Part shown: piece after piece, positions 11,001 to 19,349 of the stretch
Position numbering within the stretch: position 1 is the first letter of the stretch
How the letters are laid out: each line of letters opens with the position of its first letter
Origin: a bacterium
GTDB lineage: Bacteria; Bacteroidota; Bacteroidia; Chitinophagales; Chitinophagaceae
Length of the DNA: 45,458 bases
Assembly (NCBI GenBank): GCA_027364635.1
Contig: DAHXOZ010000006.1
Span: forward strand, 1-45,458
Reading direction: 5' to 3'
Made by a program: the position numbers and the translations under genes
Notes under the pieces: model-generated
Told to the model about the DNA's origin: nothing
The model's database searches: none
Seen by the model: only the letters and a program-made list of their open reading frames with translations

Positions 11001-12384
11001 GAATCGGTAAATAAACTATTAGAATAATAATTTGTCCGAAAGCCGCGGAATTCATCATTTTTTTTGATGCAGTACCCACTTCGCTATCCATTTCTGCCTG
11101 GGTTATTCTTCCCGCCTTTCGACGAGCGATATGATGCATGGTAGCTTCTACAATAATGACTGCACCATCCACAATTAATCCAAAATCTATTGCGCCAAGG
11201 CTCATAAGATTGCCGGTTACACCAAACACCTTCATTAAGGAAATAGCAAAAAGCATGGCTAACGGAATCACAGAGGCGACTATCAATCCTGACCGTACAT
11301 TTCCAAGGAAAACGACCAGTACAAAAATTACAATTAATGCTCCTTCCAATAGATTTTTCTCAACAGTACTAATGGCTCTTGCTACAAATTCACTTCTGTC
11401 TAAAAATGGCTCTACAACAACTCCCTCCGGTAGGGATTTATTTATTTGAATCATTTTTTCTTTAACGCTGTTTACAACTGCACTCGCATTGCTTCCTTTT
11501 AACAACATTACAATACCACCTACCGCTTCTTTATCATTCCGGGTGAAGGCGCCATAACGATTAGCAGCACCAAATTTAACAGTGGCTACATCGCGGATGG
11601 TAACCGGAACGCCACTTTCTGTATTCTTTACTACAATTCTTTCAATGTCGCCCAGGTTTGTTATCAGGCCTTCACTTCTTATGAAATAAGCATTTGGTTT
11701 CTTATCAATGTAAGAACCACCGGTGTTTTGATTATTGTTTTCAAGCGCGGTAAATATGTCTGATATGGAAATATTGTAGCTCCTTACCCTGTCAATATTC
11801 AAAGCAATTTCATATTGCTTCAAATAACCGCCAAAGCTATTTACTTCCGCTATACCCGGGGTTCCTAACAATTGTCTTCTTACAATCCAATCCTGAATGG
11901 TGCGCAGGTCCATCGCATTGTATTTGTCTTCATATCCTTTTTTAGCATGTAACACGTATTGGTATATTTCACCCAAACCCGTGGAAATAGGAGCCATTTC
12001 CGGCAGGCCTAAGCCGGGCGCTATAGAATTTTTAGCTTCGGTTATCCGTTCTGATACTTGCTGGCGCGCCCAATAAATATCGGCATCATCATGAAATATT
12101 ACCGTAACTACTGAAAGCCCAAAACGGGAAATGGAACGCACTTCCTCAATTTCAGGAATGGTTGCCATGGTCTGTTCTACGGGGAAAGAAATAAATTGCT
12201 CTACTTCCTGTGCTGCCAGCGAAGGGCTTATTGTAATAATTTGAACCTGGTTATTGGTAATGTCGGGGATAGCGTCTATTGGTAATTTTGAAGCGCTCCA
12301 TGCCCCCCAAATAATAAGGGCGAGCGTAAAAATCCCTATAACCAGTTTATTTTTAATGGAAAAATCAATGATCTTATTTAGCAT
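8017..12384 (-). CDS. czcA: CzcA-CzcC fusion: heavy-metal RND permease fused to a TolC-like outer-membrane factor
   Basis: 1455 aa; about 1030 aa of complete CzcA followed by IRRRKSTIPTIITILFLLLGSTNYSYAQS and an OMF domain (YHQLLYRNEQRKLADTLITLYERVLKAAEIRFNTGETNILEKYNA...). Confidence 0.92.
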   Translation of the reverse strand: MLNKIIDFSIKNKLVIGIFTLALIIWGAWSASKLPIDAIPDITNNQVQIITISPSLAAQEVEQFISFPVEQTMATIPEIEEVRSISRFGLSVVTVIFHDDADIYWARQQVSERITEAKNSIAPGLGLPEMAPISTGLGEIYQYVLHAKKGYEDKYNAMDLRTIQDWIVRRQLLGTPGIAEVNSFGGYLKQYEIALNIDRVRSYNISISDIFTALENNNQNTGGSYIDKKPNAYFIRSEGLITNLGDIERIVVKNTESGVPVTIRDVATVKFGAANRYGAFTRNDKEAVGGIVMLLKGSNASAVVNSVKEKMIQINKSLPEGVVVEPFLDRSEFVARAISTVEKNLLEGALIVIFVLVVFLGNVRSGLIVASVIPLAMLFAISLMKVFGVTGNLMSLGAIDFGLIVDGAVIIVEATMHHIARRKAGRITQAEMDSEVGTASKKMMNSAAFGQIIILIVYLPILALVGVEGKMFRPMAETVSFAILGALILSVTYVPMISSLFLSKNISHKKNISDRMMARVQKWYEPLIKGALRMRLLVVGIAVGLLAISLVVFSTLGGEFIPTLDEGDFAIETRLLTGSSLSQSIDKVTQASDILMKTFPEVKEVIGKIGSSEIPTDPMPIEAADVTVILKPKAEWTSAETREGLTELMEKSLEVIPGVTFGFSQPIQLRSNELLSGVKQDVGIKIFGEDLQVLTELSKKIGAIVPTVKGAEDLYLEQLTGLPQISIKLNRDKIAQYGLNVSDINQAINTAFAGGVAGTVFEGEKRFDLVVRLQEAERQSIDDVKRLFVTTKDGKNIPLEQVANISFQLGPNQIQREDGKRRIIVGFNVRGRDIASVVKEMQQKIDAKIKMPTGYFITYGGQFKNLEEANKRLSVAVPVALGLILLLLYFAFGSIKYSLLIFTAIPLSAIGGIFALWLRGMPFSISAGIGFIALFGVAVLNGIVLVSEFNQLKKNGMRNLNKIILTGTATRLRPVLMTATVASLGFLPMALSHGAGAEVQKPLATVVIGGLITATFLTLIVLPVLYTMFEKIKIRRRKSTIPTIITILFLLLGSTNYSYAQSPVSNKVNLQTAVTNSLSANPNMRVGNLGVEYQQTLKGSTGDIGKTNINLTYGQYNSPIPYDNNITITQNIPNPVYLKRLKELADASIGASRSQLKIYQSQIAFQVKNVYHQLLYRNEQRKLADTLITLYERVLKAAEIRFNTGETNILEKYNANTQLQEAIAQRQQVDEYINTNLKLLSKYMNDTTITGIEDSVLKEKTVLLSLDSSILGNNPVLQSLRSQIEVAAKEIKVQKARLLPDFSVGYFNQSLVGNHPKNGGEKYYGAGKRFQGIEAGISIPLFAKPQKAKIRAAEINMQIREAEVQAFYFGLSQRGTLLLSDLRRLQIQIGYFRKTALPQAELLINKSQRAFEAGEIDYYQLSQSLNNANNVRRQYIEVINQYNLTAIELELISGL

Positions 12385-12399
12385 TTTTAAAGAGGGTTA

Positions 12400-12561
12400 T
12401 TATTTAGTCACAAGCTCGTAGTATCTAATGATTACAGCTATGATTGCGCGTATCATCAAAATGGACAGGATGATTATAGTAATTGTTCTAATAATCCTGA
12501 ACCTTGGCCGGGAAGAAACTTTACGTTTCTTTTTACTAAATTTTGTGGTCAAAATTGGCGT
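12400..12561 (-). CDS. Small single-TM protein upstream of czcA (copy 2); start codon unclear (candidate TTG)
   Basis: Reverse frame reads LTTKFSKKKRKVSSRPRFRIIRTITIIILSILMIRAIIAVIIRYYELVTK*; colinear with copy 1 without indels; not in the supplied ORF list because it lacks an ATG. Confidence 0.45.
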   Translation of the reverse strand, partial: TPILTTKFSKKKRKVSSRPRFRIIRTITIIILSILMIRAIIAVIIRYYELVTK

Positions 12562-12623
12562 GTTGCAAAATGAAACAGGATTACCTGTTTAAGCAAATAA
12601 AAGAATAATCTTAGGGGAGAGTA

Positions 12624-12935
12624 TTACGCCAATTTGGGTGGTTGCCAGACAGACAATGAAATTCCTTTAATAAAGGATGAATAGATGGTGTTATACCTTT
12701 TTTTTAATTCAGGTTTAACAAGAATTAATTTCGCTATAACCTGGGGAATGGGTGAATCCGTACAGCATGAACAACTGCAAATAGGAGGGCAGGTATCATT
12801 TAGCGGATTGTCATGCTGATAAGACGTTTTTGTTATCTCTGTCGTTGCCTTACTATTCATTGTATTTGCATCAGTACATGGCACTACGCTAAGTACTAAA
12901 ATTACAAGAGCTAATATGGAGGCTATAAATTTCAA
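12624..12935 (-). CDS. Small secreted Cys-rich protein, DUF6660-like (CC...PP layout), copy 2
   Basis: 103 aa; signal peptide, CPPICSCSCC, C-terminus SVWQPPKLA; paralogue of 4966-5280. Confidence 0.75.
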   Translation of the reverse strand: MKFIASILALVILVLSVVPCTDANTMNSKATTEITKTSYQHDNPLNDTCPPICSCSCCTDSPIPQVIAKLILVKPELKKRYNTIYSSFIKGISLSVWQPPKLA

Positions 12936-13023
12936 AGTTTTGCGAAGGTATATAATGTGATTTATAAAATGAAAATCAAATTTGAATGCAAGAGATTTTA
13001 ATAAAACTTTATCAAAAATTTAT

Positions 13024-13239
13024 TTATACACAACAGGATCGGTTAGTTTGCATCGGAGGACATTTTACAGAGCCATAACTACAGAAGACACAGCAATCAC
13101 CCTCCTTCGGTTTTAAAACTGTTTCACAGTTGGTACACTTATAAAAATACTGGCAGGCATCCGTGGGCATAGTTTCTTCTTTTTGAAAACCGCAATCCGG
13201 GCAGGTAATTGTTGACTGTAACGTTATTGTTCTTTTCAT
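13024..13239 (-). CDS. GDCCVxC-motif small Cys-rich protein
   Basis: 71 aa; CPDCG...CTNCE...GDCCVFCSYGSVKCPP; directly follows merTP. Confidence 0.85.
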   Translation of the reverse strand: MKRTITLQSTITCPDCGFQKEETMPTDACQYFYKCTNCETVLKPKEGDCCVFCSYGSVKCPPMQTNRSCCV

Positions 13240-13848
13240 TTATTTTAATTTTGTATGAGTTACTTTATATCCGGTTGAATTAATAGCCTTTGTAATTTCA
13301 GCAATATTTGTTTTTGAGTTGTCGAATTGAACCGTTGCATTCGCATTTTGATAGGATGCTTCCGACTTTAAAATTCCTTGCAACTTATTGACTTCGTAAT
13401 TTACTTCTTCGGTGCAGCCTTCACAAGTCATACCGCTTATTTTAAATTCTGCTGATTGAATATTTGATTTTTCAACAAATACTATTTGCTTTTCAGTCTT
13501 TGGAAAAAATATTTTTGAGTAGTAGGGAAACGCAATCATTACGGCTGCAAAAATGGTTACCAGCAAGAGAAATGATTTTGATTGAACAAACTTTGATTTC
13601 TCATCTGTAGCACAACCACAATCATCAGGATTCTTTCGTTTTAATTTCAGATACCATGCCAATGCTAATGCAGCGACTGATAATCCGATTAAATAAGGTC
13701 TTGCAGGTTCTATCCATAAAAAGGTAGCTGCAATACTGCTGCTTCCGGCAAGTAATGCAACAACGGGGGTTATACAACAAAGGGAAGCAGCAATTGCTGA
13801 AAGAACGCCAGCACCTGTAAATGTACCGGATGATTTTATAGGTATCAT
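13240..13848 (-). CDS. merTP: Mercuric transport protein MerTP (MerT fused to HMA/MerP domain)
   Basis: 202 aa; SLCCITPVVALLAGSS (MerT) plus C-terminal GMTCEGCTEEVNYEVNKLQG (HMA). Confidence 0.9.
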   Translation of the reverse strand: MIPIKSSGTFTGAGVLSAIAASLCCITPVVALLAGSSSIAATFLWIEPARPYLIGLSVAALALAWYLKLKRKNPDDCGCATDEKSKFVQSKSFLLLVTIFAAVMIAFPYYSKIFFPKTEKQIVFVEKSNIQSAEFKISGMTCEGCTEEVNYEVNKLQGILKSEASYQNANATVQFDNSKTNIAEITKAINSTGYKVTHTKLK

Positions 13849-14222
13849 AGTGTTTCCAATTTTTGAGTTTGCTGGTTAATGTATTTGAAGAAAGGATTTA
13901 AAATCTTTAGGTTTTCCCGTGTAAGGGTATAATAAATGGTTTGTCCTTCCCTTCTGGTTTCTACAACATTTCCATCCTTTAATTTCCGTAAATGTTGTGA
14001 TACGGCCGGAATACTCATGCCTAAAATATCGGCGAGGTCGCAAGGGCACAATTCTTTTTCTTCTTCCAATAAATAAATAATTTTAAGCCTGGCTTCATTG
14101 CCCGCTAAAGCTAAAACGTTGGATAGCTGATTAAATGACTTTTGAGCCACTTTCAGCTTGTCTTTACAATTGTTTATTTGTTCCAAATCTGCAAACAATC
14201 TTATACAGGTATTATTTTCCAT
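13845..14222 (-). CDS. ArsR-family metal-responsive repressor
   Basis: 125 aa; LCPCDLADILGMSIPAVSQHLRKLKDGNVVETRREGQTIYYTL wHTH; 4-nt overlap with merTP. Confidence 0.92.
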   Translation of the reverse strand: MENNTCIRLFADLEQINNCKDKLKVAQKSFNQLSNVLALAGNEARLKIIYLLEEEKELCPCDLADILGMSIPAVSQHLRKLKDGNVVETRREGQTIYYTLTRENLKILNPFFKYINQQTQKLETL

Positions 14223-14245
14223 TTAGCAAAGATAAAATATATAAG

Positions 14246-14267
14246 TATTTAAGCAAATGCTTAAATA
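14246..14267. promoter_or_regulatory. Candidate ArsR operator (perfect 10-2-10 palindrome)
   Basis: TATTTAAGCA-AA-TGCTTAAATA, 24 bp upstream of the arsR-type start at 14222; near-identical to 32287-32306. Confidence 0.8.
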
Positions 14268-14329
14268 AGAATAAATGCAAATTTCCTGTGAATAATAATA
14301 ACTCAGAACCAGTAGCACTGGCTCAAAAA

Positions 14330-14965
14330 TTACTTCCTCTTGAAACTACAAAAAACAAAATTCTGAATAGTGTTGAAAGGCGTGGTATGATTCACTTCAA
14401 TACATTTAATTCTGTCAAATGCTATTTCAAACCTTGCTGACATGGATGCTTCTGAATATTGTTTTATTTCTAATCCGCTACATTTCTTAGGCCCTTTTTC
14501 TGAAAAGGTACCAAGTATTAAGTAACCATCTTTTTTTATAGCATCTTCTGCAATGGATACATATTTGTATATGCTATCTTCAGTTGTTATAAAATGAAAC
14601 GCTGCCCTGTCATGCCAAAAATCAAATTGTATCGGTGGCTCAAAATCCGTTACATCTGAAACAACCCAATGAACTTTTGATGCTCTTGCTCCTAATCTTT
14701 GTTTCGCTTTTTCAATTGCATTTGATGAAATATCAAGCACCCAAATATTTTGATACCCTTTTTCAAGTAGTGCATCAACGAAATGGCTTTCCCCACCGCC
14801 TATGTCAATGATATTGGCAGTTACAGGCAGTTTGAATAATTCTATAAACTCCATTGAAGTCTTTGGATATTCTTGAAACCAGCTAACCTCCTTTTCACTT
14901 TTTGAACGGAAAATATTTTCCCAATATTCCTTTTCTGTTTTTGCCACAATGAGCAGGTTTATCAT
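14330..14965 (-). CDS. Class I SAM-dependent methyltransferase
   Basis: 211 aa; EYWENIFRSKSEKEVSWFQEYP...IIDIGGGESHFVDALLEKGY...VLDISSNAIEKAKQR. Confidence 0.85.
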   Translation of the reverse strand: MINLLIVAKTEKEYWENIFRSKSEKEVSWFQEYPKTSMEFIELFKLPVTANIIDIGGGESHFVDALLEKGYQNIWVLDISSNAIEKAKQRLGARASKVHWVVSDVTDFEPPIQFDFWHDRAAFHFITTEDSIYKYVSIAEDAIKKDGYLILGTFSEKGPKKCSGLEIKQYSEASMSARFEIAFDRIKCIEVNHTTPFNTIQNFVFCSFKRK

Positions 14966-14988
14966 TGTTTAAAATTGATACAAATTTA

Positions 14989-17073
14989 TCAACGCTTTAT
15001 TTTCAACATACTTGCATTTATTGCAACTACAATGGTACTAACGCTCATCAACGCCGCACCTGCCGCAGGGCTTAATAATATTCCATAGTTATACAAAACT
15101 CCCGCTGCCAATGGTAAGGCAATAACGTTGTAACCCGTTGCCCACATTAGGTTTTGCACCATTTTGCGATAGGTTGCTTTACCAAATAAAATCAGGTTGA
15201 CAATATCTTTTGGGTTACTGTTTACCAATATGATTCCTGCTGTTTCCGCTGCTATGTCACTGCCGCTTCCAACTGCGATTCCAATATCAGCCTGTGCCAA
15301 TGCGGGCGCATCGTTTACCCCATCGCCAGTCATGGCAACGTATTCACCTTTGCTTTGCAGGTCTTTTATCTTTTCTAATTTCTGATGCGGCAATACTTCT
15401 GCAATAAAACTATCCATGCCCAAAGTCTTGCTCACTGTTTCCGCAACATTTTTATTATCTCCTGTTAGCAAAATGGATTTGATGTTATTCTTTTTTAATT
15501 CCTGAATTGCTTCCTTTGATTCAAGGCGTATTTCGTCTGACAAAGCAATGTAGCCCGCCAATGCATTATCAATGATTACAAACACAATTGTTTCTGCAGC
15601 GTCTGTTTTAAAATTTTCCGGAAATGGAATATTATTTTCTTTTAAAAATCCGGGGCTTACTACTTTTACATTTTTGCCTTCCACAATAGCTTCCACGCCT
15701 TTGCCTGTAATGGCATTAAAATTTTCCGTTGCCGGAATCGTAATTTTTAAATCTTTTACTTTTTGTAAAATCCCTGTAGCAATCGGATGTTCAGAGTTTT
15801 GTTCCAATGCGGAAGCAATGCGAATCAATTCATTCTCTGATAAGCCATTTTGTAGGGAAACCACTTTTGAAACTTCAAATTTTCCGATGGTTAATGTGCC
15901 GGTCTTATCAAAAACCAATGTGGTTATTTTTCTGCTGTTCTCAAATGCAGTCCGGTTTTTAATCAGCAATCCATTTTTAGCAGATAAAGCCGTTGATTTG
16001 GCCACTACTAATGGCACTGCCAATCCTAAAGCATGAGGGCAACAAATTACTATCACGGTTACCATTCTTTCCATGGCAAACGCCAAAGTTTTTCCATCCA
16101 CATACCAATATATAAAAGTAGCTACACCTGCAAGAATGGCAATGCCCGTAAGCCATTGCGCTGCTTTATCGGCCAGCAATTGCGTATTGGATTTTGCATT
16201 CTGAGCATCCTTCACCAATTTAACCACCTGCGATAAATAAGAATCCTTGGCGCCATGAGCCACTCGTATTTTTAATGAGCCATTTCCGTTTAGTGAACCT
16301 GCAATTAACTGATCACCTTTTGATTTTTTTACTGGTTTAGATTCGCCGGTAAGCATACTTTCATTGAGATAACTTTCTCCGTCTTCAATGATGCCATCAG
16401 CCGCTACTTTTTCACCTGGCTTGATAAGAATAATATCGTTTTCTTTAAGTGTCTCCGTCTTTACATCCTTAACCTCAGCTCCATTAACCAAATGAGCATC
16501 TGCGGGCATCAATTGCACCAACAATTCTAGTTCTTTTGACGCCCCTGCTACTGATTTCATTTCTATCCAATGCCCTAAAAGCATGATAAGGATTAACGTG
16601 GCAAGTTCCCAAAAGAAATCCATTCCTTCTAAACCAAAAACAGTTGCCGAACTATAGATATAAGCTACGGAAATGGCGAAGCCAATTAATGTCATCATAC
16701 CGGGATTCCAGAATTTCATTTCCTGATACCAGCCTTTCAAAAAAGGCCATCCGCCATATAAATAAACAATGGTTGACAAAGCAAATAAAATGTATCCGGA
16801 ACCTGCAAACTTCCAGTCAACATCAAGCCAATGCTGTATCATAGGCGACAACAACAGAATTGGAATGGTTAGAATTAATGTAACAAAAAATCTCTTTTTA
16901 AAATCCATAATCATCATCGCATGATGGTCATGGCCTTCCATTCCCATTGATGGATTTGCATCATGATGCATGGAACTGTGGCCCATTTTACTATGATCCG
17001 CTTTATTAATTTTCTTCTCTATTTCTTTTTTAGACGTCATCTGATGGCCCGAATTGTGCTGATGATTTTCCAT
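14989..17073 (-). CDS. copB: Copper-translocating P-type ATPase, CPH type (CopB, P1B-3)
   Basis: 694 aa; His/Met-rich N-terminus, VICCPHALGLAVPLV, DKTGTLT, MTGDGVNDAPALAQADIGIAVGSG. Confidence 0.93.
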   Translation of the reverse strand: MENHQHNSGHQMTSKKEIEKKINKADHSKMGHSSMHHDANPSMGMEGHDHHAMMIMDFKKRFFVTLILTIPILLLSPMIQHWLDVDWKFAGSGYILFALSTIVYLYGGWPFLKGWYQEMKFWNPGMMTLIGFAISVAYIYSSATVFGLEGMDFFWELATLILIMLLGHWIEMKSVAGASKELELLVQLMPADAHLVNGAEVKDVKTETLKENDIILIKPGEKVAADGIIEDGESYLNESMLTGESKPVKKSKGDQLIAGSLNGNGSLKIRVAHGAKDSYLSQVVKLVKDAQNAKSNTQLLADKAAQWLTGIAILAGVATFIYWYVDGKTLAFAMERMVTVIVICCPHALGLAVPLVVAKSTALSAKNGLLIKNRTAFENSRKITTLVFDKTGTLTIGKFEVSKVVSLQNGLSENELIRIASALEQNSEHPIATGILQKVKDLKITIPATENFNAITGKGVEAIVEGKNVKVVSPGFLKENNIPFPENFKTDAAETIVFVIIDNALAGYIALSDEIRLESKEAIQELKKNNIKSILLTGDNKNVAETVSKTLGMDSFIAEVLPHQKLEKIKDLQSKGEYVAMTGDGVNDAPALAQADIGIAVGSGSDIAAETAGIILVNSNPKDIVNLILFGKATYRKMVQNLMWATGYNVIALPLAAGVLYNYGILLSPAAGAALMSVSTIVVAINASMLKIKR

Positions 17074-17323
17074 AATGAAAATTTAAAAAAATCGGTGATA
17101 AAAAATTAAGAATTAAAATTATTGTTTCCTTGAAGCAATTCCAAAAACTCACAGAATTACAGATAATTTAGTCACAACAGTTTAGTAAAAAATTCTGAAC
17201 CTAACATACTTATTTGTTAAGTCAAGTTACCAAATACCATCTGATTTAAATGCATGCCGATCCCACTTCCGTACTCTATACGATTGAAAATGAATATACT
17301 TAGTCCTTTGTTATATAACAATC

Positions 17324-18655
17324 CTAAGATTCATGCGCTAATTTTTCAATTAACTCCCCAACTTTTTTTCGGGTACGCCAATAAACATCCTCCATAAACC
17401 GATGGGAAAACTCACCATTACGTCCAATACTCAAAAGATTTTCCACATTAGTTGACTGTTCAAAATCTTTTCGCTCCTTTTCATATTCGTTAAGAAAAAC
17501 AGGATAAGAAATGGTTGTACGTAAAACGGTACTACCTAAAAATTTATTTTTTACGCCGGGAATCACCGACTCAAGATGATCAAAACAAAGCTGCGTCAAT
17601 GTTTTTTCGTCCATGGCCCAGTACTCGTCATCTTTTTGACATCCAATATCAACAGTAATAATGGATTTCCCTTCCGGTGCCAACCAAGGCATTGAGCGAG
17701 TTACTTCAGTAATTCGGAAAAAAGGAAATTTATTTTCCGGAAACCAAAGAACGGTATCAGGTAATAACTTGCGCCCTTCTAAACGCAAATTCACAAACAG
17801 CATTGGCCGAAATCGAAAACGCTGAATCCCCTGCAAAACGGTTGTGCCTTTCACCATCTTTGCGAGAATATTTGCAGGCGCAGTACTAATAACCGCTGCC
17901 ACTTCTAGTATTTCTCCTTTTACCAGTATTGCAATCACTTTTTCGTTTTCCACCATAATTTCCTCTACAGGCGATTCCAGCCTAATCGAATCCTCTAAGC
18001 CTTCGGCAAGCTTTGAGCATAAGGTAGCAATTCCACCATTTGGATAAACATGCCATACAGATGGCTTTTCCGGCATCTCTCTGTTATAACCACAAGAAAC
18101 TGCGCGACCGGTAAGTACACTGGAAATTTTTAAATAAAGAGTTTTAAGAATGCTTCCAGGCAAACTTTCACCCACGGCCGGAGAAAGTTTTTCTGCGGGC
18201 GCTCCCGACCAGGCTTCGATAAGAGGAAGCGCAACTTCGTTAGCAATAGACGATCCAAACTGCATATTAAACCATTCAGCCGCAGAATTAGGCGCTTGCT
18301 TGTTATTGAATAATTTAATTTTAGTTTTTATAAAATTCAAAGACATTCTGGGTATTTGTATCAGGCCAAATGGATAATTGTAGCTTTTGCCTTTTAGCCA
18401 GACTGCTTCTCCGTAATGTTTTACCAATTGACATTCAGACCCTACCCCAATTGCATCAGCCAGCCGATTGGTTACAAAATGTGCACCAAAGTCATGGCTA
18501 AACCCGTCAGCATCTTTGAAACTGGTAGCGAGTCCTGCTATCTTATTGCCTGCTTCGAAAAGTACAAATGGAACGTTATTCTGTCTTAAAAAATTTGCTG
18601 CAGTCAATCCTGCAATCCCTGCCCCTATAATGGCAATAGGCTTTCCTGTGTTCAT
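17324..18655 (-). CDS. FAD-dependent oxidoreductase (protoporphyrinogen oxidase/amine oxidase-like fold)
   Basis: 443 aa; AIIGAGIAGLTAANFLRQNNVPFVLFEAGNKIAGLATS dinucleotide-binding motif. Confidence 0.8.
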   Translation of the reverse strand: MNTGKPIAIIGAGIAGLTAANFLRQNNVPFVLFEAGNKIAGLATSFKDADGFSHDFGAHFVTNRLADAIGVGSECQLVKHYGEAVWLKGKSYNYPFGLIQIPRMSLNFIKTKIKLFNNKQAPNSAAEWFNMQFGSSIANEVALPLIEAWSGAPAEKLSPAVGESLPGSILKTLYLKISSVLTGRAVSCGYNREMPEKPSVWHVYPNGGIATLCSKLAEGLEDSIRLESPVEEIMVENEKVIAILVKGEILEVAAVISTAPANILAKMVKGTTVLQGIQRFRFRPMLFVNLRLEGRKLLPDTVLWFPENKFPFFRITEVTRSMPWLAPEGKSIITVDIGCQKDDEYWAMDEKTLTQLCFDHLESVIPGVKNKFLGSTVLRTTISYPVFLNEYEKERKDFEQSTNVENLLSIGRNGEFSHRFMEDVYWRTRKKVGELIEKLAHES

Positions 18656-18738
18656 ATAATTTAATGTATTTAATGCTTAATAAAATAATTACCAACATGG
18701 ATAATAATACCATGAAGAAAATAACCTTAAGCATTAAA

Positions 18739-19218
18739 TCATATCTGAAAACTTTGGATAGCTATACGAATGTCTGGAATTGGGGGATGGTGATGCCGGA
18801 CAAAATATTTGATGTTTGCAGATAATCTAGAAGTATGTAGAACATCAATATTATAAAAAGAGGAAATTAAAGTGGTAAAAAATAATGCACTAGGCCCCGC
18901 AAAACTATGAGGCACAAATTTTTCAACCTGAGCAAATTTAATAACCTGATCATTGCAGCAATTATCCTTATTGTCTTTTGATTTATGATGTTCATCTGCT
19001 TCATCGTGATGATGAGAAGAACTTTCATGTGCCGCTATTCCAATTTCGTCGTGATGGTGAGAAGGGCTTCCATGATCTACTATTTCTTTTTCCTCATGAT
19101 GGCTAATATTGAACCACATATCTATACCAATAGCGCAGGCAAAACCTATAACCATATTCAGGGAAAATAGGATCAATAGAGAAGCCGCTTTTAATCGTAT
19201 AGAGATAGATGTTTTCAT
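18739..19218 (-). CDS. His-rich secreted/membrane-anchored protein with CC...PP layout (copy 1)
   Basis: 159 aa; N-terminal hydrophobic segment, HHEEK...SHHHDE...SSHHHDEADEHH, DNCCND, C-terminus KYFVRHHHPPIPDIRIAIQSFQI. Confidence 0.7.
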   Translation of the reverse strand: MKTSISIRLKAASLLILFSLNMVIGFACAIGIDMWFNISHHEEKEIVDHGSPSHHHDEIGIAAHESSSHHHDEADEHHKSKDNKDNCCNDQVIKFAQVEKFVPHSFAGPSALFFTTLISSFYNIDVLHTSRLSANIKYFVRHHHPPIPDIRIAIQSFQI

Positions 19219-19298
19219 AAAACTTTATGAAGATATATTTAATAATCAAATCCTAATAATTTTATTTTACTAAGCTTATAATTTTTATTTTTCAAAAC

Positions 19299-19320
19299 TT
19301 TTATAAGTCTGCTTATAAAA
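19299..19320. promoter_or_regulatory. 9-4-9 palindrome upstream of the His-rich gene (operator or terminator)
   Basis: TTTTATAAG-TCTG-CTTATAAAA between 19218 and 19350. Confidence 0.5.
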
Positions 19321-19349
19321 TTGATCTCCAAAAATCCGTGGTTGGAATT

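Noticed and set aside
14135-14440. 101-aa plus-strand ORF across the ArsR promoter
   Set aside because: Overlaps arsR and methyltransferase ends in antisense and covers the operator; no homology recognised.
15572-16036. 154-aa plus-strand ORF
   Set aside because: Antisense shadow of the CopB ATPase gene; no recognisable family.
17073-17324. Possible gene in the intergenic gap between copB and the FAD oxidoreductase
   Set aside because: No ORF of useful length and no clear repeat; treated as ordinary intergenic DNA.
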